From positions 124,001 to 188,000 of the forward strand of contig JADKEA010000024.1 in the NCBI GenBank assembly GCA_016718275.1: DNA of 64,000 nucleotides. The letters run 5' to 3'. Of this stretch, positions 16,786-24,381 are shown piece by piece (position 1 is the stretch's first letter; each line of letters starts with the position of its first letter). Position numbers and translations under genes: made by a program. Below the pieces are notes generated by a model. That model did no database searches, had not been told where the DNA came from, and saw only the letters and a list, made by a program, of their open reading frames with translations. The DNA comes from Candidatus Villigracilis affinis (GTDB taxonomy: Bacteria; Chloroflexota; Anaerolineae; Anaerolineales; Villigracilaceae).

Positions 16786-17817
16786 CTAGCTGTTCATGAA
16801 CGCTTCAAGGTTGTCCTTGCTGATGCGGAAAGCCTTGCCGACTTTCTTTGCCTTCAAACTGCCGTCCTTGATCGCCTCGAGGATGTCATCCTCGGTGACT
16901 TTCATCACTTGAGCGGCTTCGGCAGGGGTCATGATATCGGCCATCTTTGCACCGCCGGAAGCACCTGCTCCGGTGTTCTGCATGCCGCCTTGAAGCGCCT
17001 GTCCCATCAAATTGCCGATGCCCATTCCAGCGCCGATGCCAGCCGTCAGGCCAGCGCCGCCGCTCTGATTGTTTGCAGCTTCGCGCATTGCATCCGCCGC
17101 CTGCAATTGCGAGTAGGTGGCTACATCGAGATAACCTGCATCGCGCAGTTCCTGAGCAGATTTCTGGCTTGGCTTGAGGCTGCCGACATAGAATGTCTTG
17201 AGTGTAAGCCCGAGCGCTTCAAAATCATCCTTCGCCTTTGCTCGAACCGCCGCGCCGATTTCCTCGACCAGGCCGCTCAATTTGCTTCCAATGTTGGGAG
17301 TCTCGCCGAGTACATCACTCAACTTGGAAACCAGCATCGTCCTCAAGCGTTCCTCGATCTCAGACGTGCGGTATGAGCCAGCCGCCCCAACGATCTGGGT
17401 CACGAATTGTTGAGGATCTTTCACCTGAAAGGAGAACGTTCCAAATCCCTGGAAAAAGAACCATCCCAAACCCACGCCGGGAGTCTGAACCGGGATCGCT
17501 TGGGGTGTGCCCCATTTTTCGTTGGCAAACTCCTTGCGCGAGACGAAATACACTTCTGCAGGAAACGGTGTGCGGTCATTAAAGGCCTTGCCAATATAAT
17601 CAATCAGCAGCGGAACATTGGCCGTTGCGATGGTGTGGCGACCCGGTTTGAACACGTCCAGAGCATTGCCGTCACGGAAAAACACCGCACTCTGGCTTTC
17701 CCGAACGATTACTTGAGAGCCGATCCGAAAATCACCAATACCCTCCTCCGGGAAACGATGAACGATCTCATTGCTCATCTCATTGGGATATTCAATAACA
17801 TCAAAAATTCTAGCCAT
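16786..17817 (-). CDS. SPFH-domain protein with a C-terminal excisionase-type HTH
   Basis: A 343-residue protein. Residues 1-230 match the SPFH branch sometimes called virion-core-protein or YdjI-like (IVRESQSAVFFRDGNALDVFKPGRH, then TSEIEERLRTMLVSKLSDVL and the helix after it). A Gly/Ala-rich linker (about 245-285: GGAGLTAGIGAGMGIGNLMG) follows. The C-terminus (MTPAEAAQVMKVTEDDILEA ... KAFRISKDNLEAFM) is a MerR/excisionase-like helix-turn-helix. Relatives usually end in zinc ribbons, so the HTH is unusual. The ATG at 17817 has GGAG upstream and the gene has a good promoter at 17858-17886. SPFH proteins form membrane-associated scaffolds; the role here is unknown. Confidence 0.83.
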   Translation of the reverse strand: MARIFDVIEYPNEMSNEIVHRFPEEGIGDFRIGSQVIVRESQSAVFFRDGNALDVFKPGRHTIATANVPLLIDYIGKAFNDRTPFPAEVYFVSRKEFANEKWGTPQAIPVQTPGVGLGWFFFQGFGTFSFQVKDPQQFVTQIVGAAGSYRTSEIEERLRTMLVSKLSDVLGETPNIGSKLSGLVEEIGAAVRAKAKDDFEALGLTLKTFYVGSLKPSQKSAQELRDAGYLDVATYSQLQAADAMREAANNQSGGAGLTAGIGAGMGIGNLMGQALQGGMQNTGAGASGGAKMADIMTPAEAAQVMKVTEDDILEAIKDGSLKAKKVGKAFRISKDNLEAFMNS

Positions 17818-17857
17818 GTATCTCTCCTTTTTGATTACATTCTGAATCAATGGTCAA

Positions 17858-17886
17858 ATTATAGTCTAACCGACTTTTGGGTACAA
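17858..17886 (-). promoter_or_regulatory. Promoter of the SPFH gene
   Basis: On the minus strand TTGTAC (17886-17881) and a perfect TATAAT (17863-17858) are spaced by 17 bases, about 40 bases upstream of the start codon. Confidence 0.6.
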
Positions 17887-17930
17887 GAACCGTTTGTCTT
17901 ATTTTTATACGTGAGATTGCTTTAAAAGTC

Positions 17931-18737
17931 TCAAAGCTCCTTGGGAGCAGCCATGGGTTTGCCGCTGCCCTTGTCTCGCACCATCAGCACTTCGGCCATG
18001 ATGCTCACTGCGATCTCCTCGGGCGTTTCGGCTTGCAGTTCTAGTCCCATCGGGGAGCGTACTTTTTCGATCAATGCATCGCTCACACCTTTTTCCTTCA
18101 ATGCCTTGACTGTGGTCGCCCACCTTCTTTTTGACCCGATGACACCGACGTACGCCGAATCAGTTTCAAGCAGACTCGGCAGCCCCACCGCGTCCACACT
18201 GGACCCTCGGCTGGTTACGACCAAATAGGTTTGTTTCGTCACTTCAAGTTTTTCGACGAGCTTGCCCATCTCGATCGGGTAATACGCGTCTGCCCCGGGC
18301 GTAGTCTCTGGATTGCAAAATTCCACACGGTCGTCGCAAACTGCCACGCGGAATCCCAGCCACTTGGCAAGATGTACCACAGCCTTTCCGACATGTCCTG
18401 CGCCGATCACGACCAAGGTTGGAGCGGGAAAAATGGGTTCCACAAATACCTCCACCTGTCCGCCGCATACGCCGGGGTCTCCGCGCGACGGGTCGGCCAT
18501 TGAATATTCCAGTGATTGGGCTTTTCCGTCCTGTAGAGCTTGCATGGCGGCGCGGATGACGCGATTCTCCAGTTCTCCGCCGCCGACGGTGCCTATGAAT
18601 TTCCCATCGGGATACACCAGCATTTTGCTCCCCACATGCCTCGGCGTGGAACCTTCGCTCTTGACCACCGTGCATAGCGCGGCAGAGCTGTTATTCTTTT
18701 CCAGATCGTGTAAAGCTTGATAAATGGAAGGGGTCAT
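17931..18737 (-). CDS. XdhC/CoxI-family molybdenum-enzyme maturation factor
   Basis: XdhC-type proteins bind the molybdenum cofactor and help insert its sulfurated form into xanthine dehydrogenase-family enzymes. The 268-residue protein has the CoxI domain (ALCTVVKSEGSTPRHVGSKM, TVGGGELENRVI, DPGVCGGQVEVFVEP) and the C-terminal Rossmann domain (VVIGAGHVGKAVVHLAKWLG, VAVCDDR). The ATG at 18737 begins 1 base after the pyrophosphatase stop codon, so translation is coupled to it; an upstream in-frame start would run into that gene. Its likely client is the molybdenum hydroxylase encoded at 24382-27387 and 31702-32430. Confidence 0.9.
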   Translation of the reverse strand: MTPSIYQALHDLEKNNSSAALCTVVKSEGSTPRHVGSKMLVYPDGKFIGTVGGGELENRVIRAAMQALQDGKAQSLEYSMADPSRGDPGVCGGQVEVFVEPIFPAPTLVVIGAGHVGKAVVHLAKWLGFRVAVCDDRVEFCNPETTPGADAYYPIEMGKLVEKLEVTKQTYLVVTSRGSSVDAVGLPSLLETDSAYVGVIGSKRRWATTVKALKEKGVSDALIEKVRSPMGLELQAETPEEIAVSIMAEVLMVRDKGSGKPMAAPKEL

Positions 18738-18738
18738 T

Positions 18739-20082
18739 TTATTTTTCCAACAGACCCAACACGGCTGGAAGCAGCTGCTTCTTTCTTGAGACCACGCCTT
18801 GCGCATCACGTGTACCATCTGTCAACGGCGGGTAGGGGAGGTCTTCTAAAATGGCAGGGGCGTTGGCTGAAATGAGTAGGCGGCTGGTGCCGCGTACTAC
18901 ATCGGTGACGAGCAGCATGGCAAAGTGCAGCCCGCGTTTATCGCGCAGGTCATTCAAGGCATTTTGCAGAGGCTCGATGTGTTCAGTGAGCTGAAGAATA
19001 TCTGTCACTTCAGCCTGGGCCACAGCAAATTTGAATCCGCCGCCCTCGAAGGGTTTGATATCTGTACTGACTACATCTTTCGGGTCGCGGTTCGAGAGGC
19101 CTGCGCCGGCGCTGAGCACGGCATTTCCGTAAGTCTCGATCGTCTGGCCCTTGAGCGGACTTCCGCCGACGAAGGCCCAGCGGGATAATCGTTCCGCCGC
19201 CACCTTGTCGCGCTGTGTGGTCGTAGGAGATGTCAGGATGAGCGTATCAGACACCAGTCCAGCGAGAAGCGTGCCTGCCAAGGCCGGGGGCATCGAGAGG
19301 CCCGCTTCGGTAGTCAACTCTGTAACCAGCGTGGATGTCGATCCCACTGTATCTACTGTGAAGCGGATCGGCTGGTGAGTATAAGGGTTGCCAAGGCGAT
19401 GGTGATCGAGGATCTCAAGCAGTTCGGCTTCTTCGAGCGCAGCGATTGCCTGACGCGGTTCATTGTGATCAACGAGAATGATCTTCAGGCGCGGCGGGTT
19501 GAGTACTTCGCGCTGATTGGCAATACCCACATAAACGCCATGTTCATCCACGACCCAATAGTCGTTGAATTCGTCCCGCAGGATCTTGTTGAGCGAATCG
19601 CGGATGTGCGCATTCGACGCATATTTCGGAACTGAGGTATCTGCCGCGCCTTTGCACTGTGCGGCCATCATTTCGCGGACAGTTGTATCGCCCGGGCGTG
19701 GGCCGAGGGTGTCACTGAAGTATTTGAACAGGCTCATCCCGTTGATGATGCCAAACGGCTTGCCATCTTCGTTCACGACCGGCGCGACGCCACCTGTCTT
19801 GCTGGCGAGTGTCCATGCGGCGCCGAGCTGCGAATCCGGACGAATGGTATCGAGCCTGCGCATGACGGATTCAAAACGGGGGGATGCGTCGGTCAGCAGT
19901 ACGGGAGCTTCGAGCCCCACTGTTTTCAGTACCCAGGAGGTTTGCGCGTTCAATGCGCCTGCCCTTGCGGCGATGGTATTTGATCCATCGCGTTCGCGCA
20001 GAAGCCAGGCGTATCCCATTGCAGAGGCAATGGAATCGGTATCGGGGTTGACATGTCCTACGACATAAATTTGATCAGGCAT
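18739..20082 (-). CDS. ppaC: Manganese-dependent inorganic pyrophosphatase with CBS domains
   Basis: Family II pyrophosphatase hydrolysing PPi to phosphate with Mn2+. The 447-residue protein has the DHH-type motifs VVGHVNPDTDSIASA (residues 6-20), ILVDHNEPRQA and ILDHHRLGNPYT, and the C-terminal DHHA2 substrate motif VSRKKQLLPAV. Between the first and second metal motifs lies an insert (about 70-190) with a CBS pair (VLLTDASPRFESVMRR, VAPVVNEDGKPFGIINGM, WVVDEHGVYVGIAN), which in characterised relatives binds adenine nucleotides and controls activity. A DRTGG domain found in longer relatives is absent. It is followed directly by the xdhC-like gene. Confidence 0.94.
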   Translation of the reverse strand: MPDQIYVVGHVNPDTDSIASAMGYAWLLRERDGSNTIAARAGALNAQTSWVLKTVGLEAPVLLTDASPRFESVMRRLDTIRPDSQLGAAWTLASKTGGVAPVVNEDGKPFGIINGMSLFKYFSDTLGPRPGDTTVREMMAAQCKGAADTSVPKYASNAHIRDSLNKILRDEFNDYWVVDEHGVYVGIANQREVLNPPRLKIILVDHNEPRQAIAALEEAELLEILDHHRLGNPYTHQPIRFTVDTVGSTSTLVTELTTEAGLSMPPALAGTLLAGLVSDTLILTSPTTTQRDKVAAERLSRWAFVGGSPLKGQTIETYGNAVLSAGAGLSNRDPKDVVSTDIKPFEGGGFKFAVAQAEVTDILQLTEHIEPLQNALNDLRDKRGLHFAMLLVTDVVRGTSRLLISANAPAILEDLPYPPLTDGTRDAQGVVSRKKQLLPAVLGLLEK

Positions 20083-20128
20083 TTTTCTTTTCCAATGAAT
20101 TAAGTTATTTTGTAAAGCGTCTGGCGAA

Positions 20129-21799
20129 TTATATCTCGCCTTGTTCGATTAGTTTTAAAAATACATTGACCACACGTGGGTCGAAGTGCTGGCCAGATTG
20201 TTCCACGAAGTACTTAACGGCTTCTTCGCGTTGCCAGGCCTTATTGTAAGGGCGGTCTGAACGGATGGCATCCCAGACGTCGGCTACGGCGAAGATGCGG
20301 GCGGCGATGGGGATGTTCTCGCCTTTTAGTCCCTGCGGGTAGCCGCTTCCATCCCATTTTTCATGGTGAGAGTAGGGGATTTCCAACGCCTTTTTTAGAA
20401 ATGGGATTGGCGACAAGAGCCGATAGGCAATATCTGGATGTTTCTTGATCGTTTCTCGCTCATTATCTGTCAATTTACCAGGCTTATGCAAGATTTCATC
20501 TGGAATTGCCATTTTTCCGATGTCATGCAGGATGGCTCCGCGCCGAATGTGCTCGAGTTCTTCGCCTGCGATGCCCATTGCCACAGCCAGCTTCAAGGTC
20601 ATGTCGGTCACGCGGCGGGAGTGGCCTTCGGTTTCCTTGTCTCTTAATTCCAGCGCGCGTGCCCAGCCTTCAAGGGTTGTATCGTAAGCATCCGCAAGCT
20701 CCCAGGTGCGGGCGCGGACACGGTCTTCCAACTCTGCGTTGAGTTTACGAAGCTCACGTTCGAGTTCTTTTTGCGCGGTGATGTCGTGCGAGATGTAGAT
20801 GCGGCCTGTCATTTCCTTGTTTGAGTTGTAAAGAGGCCAGACTGTCAACTCGTAATAGACATGCACACCGCCCAGGTCGAAAGTGGCTTCAGCGCGCGCG
20901 TAGGATGTCTGCATGTATTGCTTGATGGGAATTGGAAAATCTGCGAACACTTTCTTTGCAGGTTCACCGATCACATCGTTGGCTGTTTTTCCGAGCAGGG
21001 CCAGCATTGAGAGATTGATGTCTACAATATCGTTTTGATTATTAAGGATGACGACAGGTTCGACCATGGCTTCGAAAACTGTGTCACGTGCAATGGGGGT
21101 GACATTGAATATACGGAATTGGAACAAGCCCCATGCGATGAAGAGATTGCCGATCGCAGACGTGAATGGATTTGCATCCCGTTGCGGCGTGATATGGATG
21201 TCGAATAGCGTCAGCATAGTGCCGATGATGGGAATGGCAAATCCCAGCAGGATCAATATTGCCTGGGTTCGATACAGGCTGTGGGGCTGAATGATGCGTT
21301 GGATTAATACGTAGAGACCCCAAATTGAGATTAAATAGGCATAGAATGCATACCCGTATACAACCGGCGTGAATTCATAGGCTAGTTCCGGAAAAAAAGA
21401 ACTGGTGATGAGATATGGGTTTTTGTAGACCCAGTGCAGGCTTTCATCTGAGAATAGGATGATCGAGAATACGATGGGGACGATGAACGACAAGCCAAAT
21501 AGCAGACGGGGATATTTGATCTTGTATTCAGTGTATTGGACGATAAATACAGGCAGGGAAACCAGAATAAAGAATCCCGCGATCCACTGAAAGCCGTCCC
21601 AGAAAATCTTGGTCGAGATGTCTCTTGCGACGAGCTCGAGAATGAATCCTGTCAGGCAAAGCGCCTGACCAATGACGTACCACAAAAATGCAAGCGCTCC
21701 CCGTGCCTGGCGTCTCGTCAGGGCATAAATAAGGACACTGATAGAGACGAGCAGAGATGCAAGATAGGGAATTAGGTGTGGAATTTCAGTGCGGGCCAT
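20129..21799 (-). CDS. 7TM-PAS-HD-GYP signalling protein
   Basis: A 556-residue membrane protein. Residues 1-225 form seven to eight hydrophobic helices with the pattern of the N-terminal 7TM domain of histidine kinases (HisKA_7TM type). A PAS domain (about 235-350) and a coiled helix lead to an HD-GYP domain carrying HDIGKMAIPDEIL, HPDIAYRLL, HHEKWDGSGYPQGLKGENIP and the DVWDAIRSDRPYNKAW stretch. HD-GYP proteins hydrolyse cyclic di-GMP; all visible metal-binding residues are kept. The neighbour at 21845-24232 shares the same HD-GYP domain with a different sensor, so they arose by duplication. The 45 bases between them hold no terminator, so they may be co-transcribed. Confidence 0.92.
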   Translation of the reverse strand: MARTEIPHLIPYLASLLVSISVLIYALTRRQARGALAFLWYVIGQALCLTGFILELVARDISTKIFWDGFQWIAGFFILVSLPVFIVQYTEYKIKYPRLLFGLSFIVPIVFSIILFSDESLHWVYKNPYLITSSFFPELAYEFTPVVYGYAFYAYLISIWGLYVLIQRIIQPHSLYRTQAILILLGFAIPIIGTMLTLFDIHITPQRDANPFTSAIGNLFIAWGLFQFRIFNVTPIARDTVFEAMVEPVVILNNQNDIVDINLSMLALLGKTANDVIGEPAKKVFADFPIPIKQYMQTSYARAEATFDLGGVHVYYELTVWPLYNSNKEMTGRIYISHDITAQKELERELRKLNAELEDRVRARTWELADAYDTTLEGWARALELRDKETEGHSRRVTDMTLKLAVAMGIAGEELEHIRRGAILHDIGKMAIPDEILHKPGKLTDNERETIKKHPDIAYRLLSPIPFLKKALEIPYSHHEKWDGSGYPQGLKGENIPIAARIFAVADVWDAIRSDRPYNKAWQREEAVKYFVEQSGQHFDPRVVNVFLKLIEQGEI

Positions 21800-21844
21800 G
21801 AGGTTGTCTTATTGTATCAACCCGGTGAATTTTCTGGGGATATT

Positions 21845-24232
21845 TTATATTTCGCCTCTGTTCAGAAGTTCGATAAATATATGTACAATTTGAGGATCGA
21901 AATGTTTTCCCGTTTCTTCGCGTAGATAATCGGCAGCTGTTTTTCTATCCCATGCTTTTCGGTATGGGCGGTCGTTGGTTACGGCATCCCAAACGTCAGC
22001 TATGGTAAAGATGCGGGCTGTGAGGGGGATTTCCTCCCCTTTCAATCCACGCGGATAGCCGGTCCCATCCCATTTTTCGTGATGACAATAGGGGATTTCA
22101 AGTGCCTTCTTTAGGTAGGGAATTTTGGCCAGGAGGTCATATGCAACTTGCGGATGCTGGTTGACGATTTCCCGTTCCGCCTCAGTAAGGGGACCCTGTT
22201 TTCTCAGTATCTCATCAGGAATCGCCATCTTGCCTATGTCGTGCAGGATAGTGCCGCGACGGACATCCATTAATTCCTCTTCCTTGATGCCGACGGCGCG
22301 TGCAATAATCAATGTTGTTTCTGTTACACGCCGCGAATGACCCTCTGTTTCCTTGTCTCGTAGTTCCAAAGCCTTTGCCCAGCCCTCAAGAGTGGTATTG
22401 TAGGCTTCTGCAAGGTTTTCCCCTGCCTGTTTGCTTTCCGTGATGTCCAATATGGATATCAATACCCTGCTCCATGAATCCTCGTGCCCTGGAGCTATTG
22501 AGCCTGTGATGATCAAGTGTATTGGAGCGCCTTCCTGGGTGTGGCGCGAGACGGCAAGTTTGTAGTGATCGTTCCCCTCAATGAGAAACAGCACTTCCTC
22601 AATAAAACTGTTGTATCCATTCGGATCCACCAATTGACTGATCTCAACTTTTATTGTCTCTATGGTGGTGCTCCCGTACCATTTGGCCGCGGCTGCATTT
22701 GCATCCACGACGCGAACCATATTCGTGCATTTTACTGTCTCGTCTGGATGTGCCTTGAAGTAGCTTCTGAAATCTTGTATCCCGGAGGCTCTGAGTTGAT
22801 CGATATAGATTTTAACTGCAGAGAAATCTTCCTCCAAAAGGGGGATGGGGGAATCCTCAAAGAGAGTCCGATACCGTTTCTCGCTTTCCTGTATGATTCT
22901 TTCGGCATTCTTGTGCTCGGTGATCTCAACGAAGGACGCGACCCATAATTGCTTTACTGGATGCATGATAATCTCGGCAACGTGCAGATGACCGTTTTTG
23001 TCCGTTATGTTGTATTCGCGCAACGGGGTGGCGGTTTTGTTTTGCACCGCGCTGGACACATCCATTGCCCATTGCGCAATGACCATTTCACGATACTCGG
23101 GGTTGGGATATGCAATCGTCATCCATGCGGAGACAGTGGGCATGTCTGCAATGCTGTATCCATATTGCTCAGTAAATTTTTCATTGACCGTAAGAATGTT
23201 GCCGTGATTATCAGCGATGCTGATGGGGATGGGCATGTATTCGATCGATTCGCGGAACCGCGCTTCTGAAATGCCCAGGTTTAACAGCGCCTCTTGCAAC
23301 TCCTTTGTGCGAGTATCAACCCTGATCCGCAGCGATCTGTTGAAAAAGGCGAGCAAGGAAATGATCACCAAGGTAGCCAACACACCCATGCCGAGGTAAA
23401 AAATGACCCTGTCCAGAGTTTTTAAATATTGTCTCCCGAACCAGCGGTAATTGATCGTTTGATTTTCCACCGCGCTAATGGAAGAGAATCCTTCATTTAC
23501 AAGCGCAAGGATTTCTGTGTTGCCTTTTCGGACTGCACGATGAAATTCACCGCCGTACAATGGCTCGGAATAGCTGAAATCATTTAGAATGCCGTATCGT
23601 TGCAGAAAATAGATCGCGGGCGGTTCATCCATTACGAAGATAGCCTCGTCTTTTCTTGAGGCGGCCTGTACGATCTCTTCGTAACTGTTGTAATACACCA
23701 GGTTTGTTACACCCTGCGCCAGCAGATATTCAGCATTGGCGTCTCCTGCTTTTACGGCAACCTGAAAACCGTTTAGATTGCCCACATTTGCGATCCCCGA
23801 GAGGGTTGCTGGAAAATAAGCCCGTACCGTGATTTCAGCGTAGGGTTCCGTGAAATCAAAACTCTCTGCGCGTTCCTCTGTGTAGAAGATCGTATCAATT
23901 ACATCAAACTCTCCGTTTTTTGTACGTTCAAGCGCTTCCTCCCAGTGCATCCCATCGATCTCCACTTTGACGCCGGTATGTTTCTCCCAGAGCGTCCACT
24001 GATCCACGAGAATTCCCTGCATGACCCCGTTTTCATCTTCAAACGCGTAGGGTGGATAATTGTTATCCATTGCGACACGAATGCTGGTGATTGGTGGATT
24101 TGTTGTTATTGGTGTAACAGAGCAGGATGCCAGAATACAGGCGAGTGCAATTGCCCCCCATATATTCATCTTCATTTTGTTCTTATTGCTTTTGAAGATT
24201 GGCGACAGGAAAAAATCTCTCACGATTTTCAA
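21845..24232 (-). CDS. Solute-binding-domain / PAS / HD-GYP signalling lipoprotein
   Basis: A 795-residue protein joining an external sensor to a c-di-GMP phosphodiesterase. A signal peptide with lipobox LASC is followed by a family 3 solute-binding domain (about 50-275: IRVAMDNNYPPYAFEDENG, YTEERAESFDFTEPYAE), one membrane helix (about 295-318), two PAS-like regions (about 335-600) and the HD-GYP domain (HDIGKMAIPDEIL, HHEKWDGTGYPRGLKGEEIP). Both metal motifs are intact. The start is uncertain: TTG at 24232 has GGAG ten bases upstream, while ATGs at 24175 and 24169 give a more compact signal peptide. The ligand may be an amino acid or another small polar compound. Confidence 0.9.
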   Translation of the reverse strand: MKIVRDFFLSPIFKSNKNKMKMNIWGAIALACILASCSVTPITTNPPITSIRVAMDNNYPPYAFEDENGVMQGILVDQWTLWEKHTGVKVEIDGMHWEEALERTKNGEFDVIDTIFYTEERAESFDFTEPYAEITVRAYFPATLSGIANVGNLNGFQVAVKAGDANAEYLLAQGVTNLVYYNSYEEIVQAASRKDEAIFVMDEPPAIYFLQRYGILNDFSYSEPLYGGEFHRAVRKGNTEILALVNEGFSSISAVENQTINYRWFGRQYLKTLDRVIFYLGMGVLATLVIISLLAFFNRSLRIRVDTRTKELQEALLNLGISEARFRESIEYMPIPISIADNHGNILTVNEKFTEQYGYSIADMPTVSAWMTIAYPNPEYREMVIAQWAMDVSSAVQNKTATPLREYNITDKNGHLHVAEIIMHPVKQLWVASFVEITEHKNAERIIQESEKRYRTLFEDSPIPLLEEDFSAVKIYIDQLRASGIQDFRSYFKAHPDETVKCTNMVRVVDANAAAAKWYGSTTIETIKVEISQLVDPNGYNSFIEEVLFLIEGNDHYKLAVSRHTQEGAPIHLIITGSIAPGHEDSWSRVLISILDITESKQAGENLAEAYNTTLEGWAKALELRDKETEGHSRRVTETTLIIARAVGIKEEELMDVRRGTILHDIGKMAIPDEILRKQGPLTEAEREIVNQHPQVAYDLLAKIPYLKKALEIPYCHHEKWDGTGYPRGLKGEEIPLTARIFTIADVWDAVTNDRPYRKAWDRKTAADYLREETGKHFDPQIVHIFIELLNRGEI

Positions 24233-24331
24233 CGTGGATGTTCTCCAATAATTCCTTATGTGCTTTACTGTAAAGATATTTTACCAACTCCACGACGGTA
24301 ACGATGTGAGGGTTTCGAATATACGACCTGA

Positions 24332-24381
24332 TAAATAAAAAGGATGCGATTTCGACTTGAAGCTCGCATCCTTTTTATTTA
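24332..24381. terminator. Terminator of the molybdenum hydroxylase gene
   Basis: TAAATAAAAAGGATGCGA (24332-24349) and TCGCATCCTTTTTATTTA (24364-24381) form an 18-bp stem with a 14-base loop. AT-rich flanks make it usable in both directions. It abuts the stop codon of the minus-strand gene at 24382. Confidence 0.88.
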
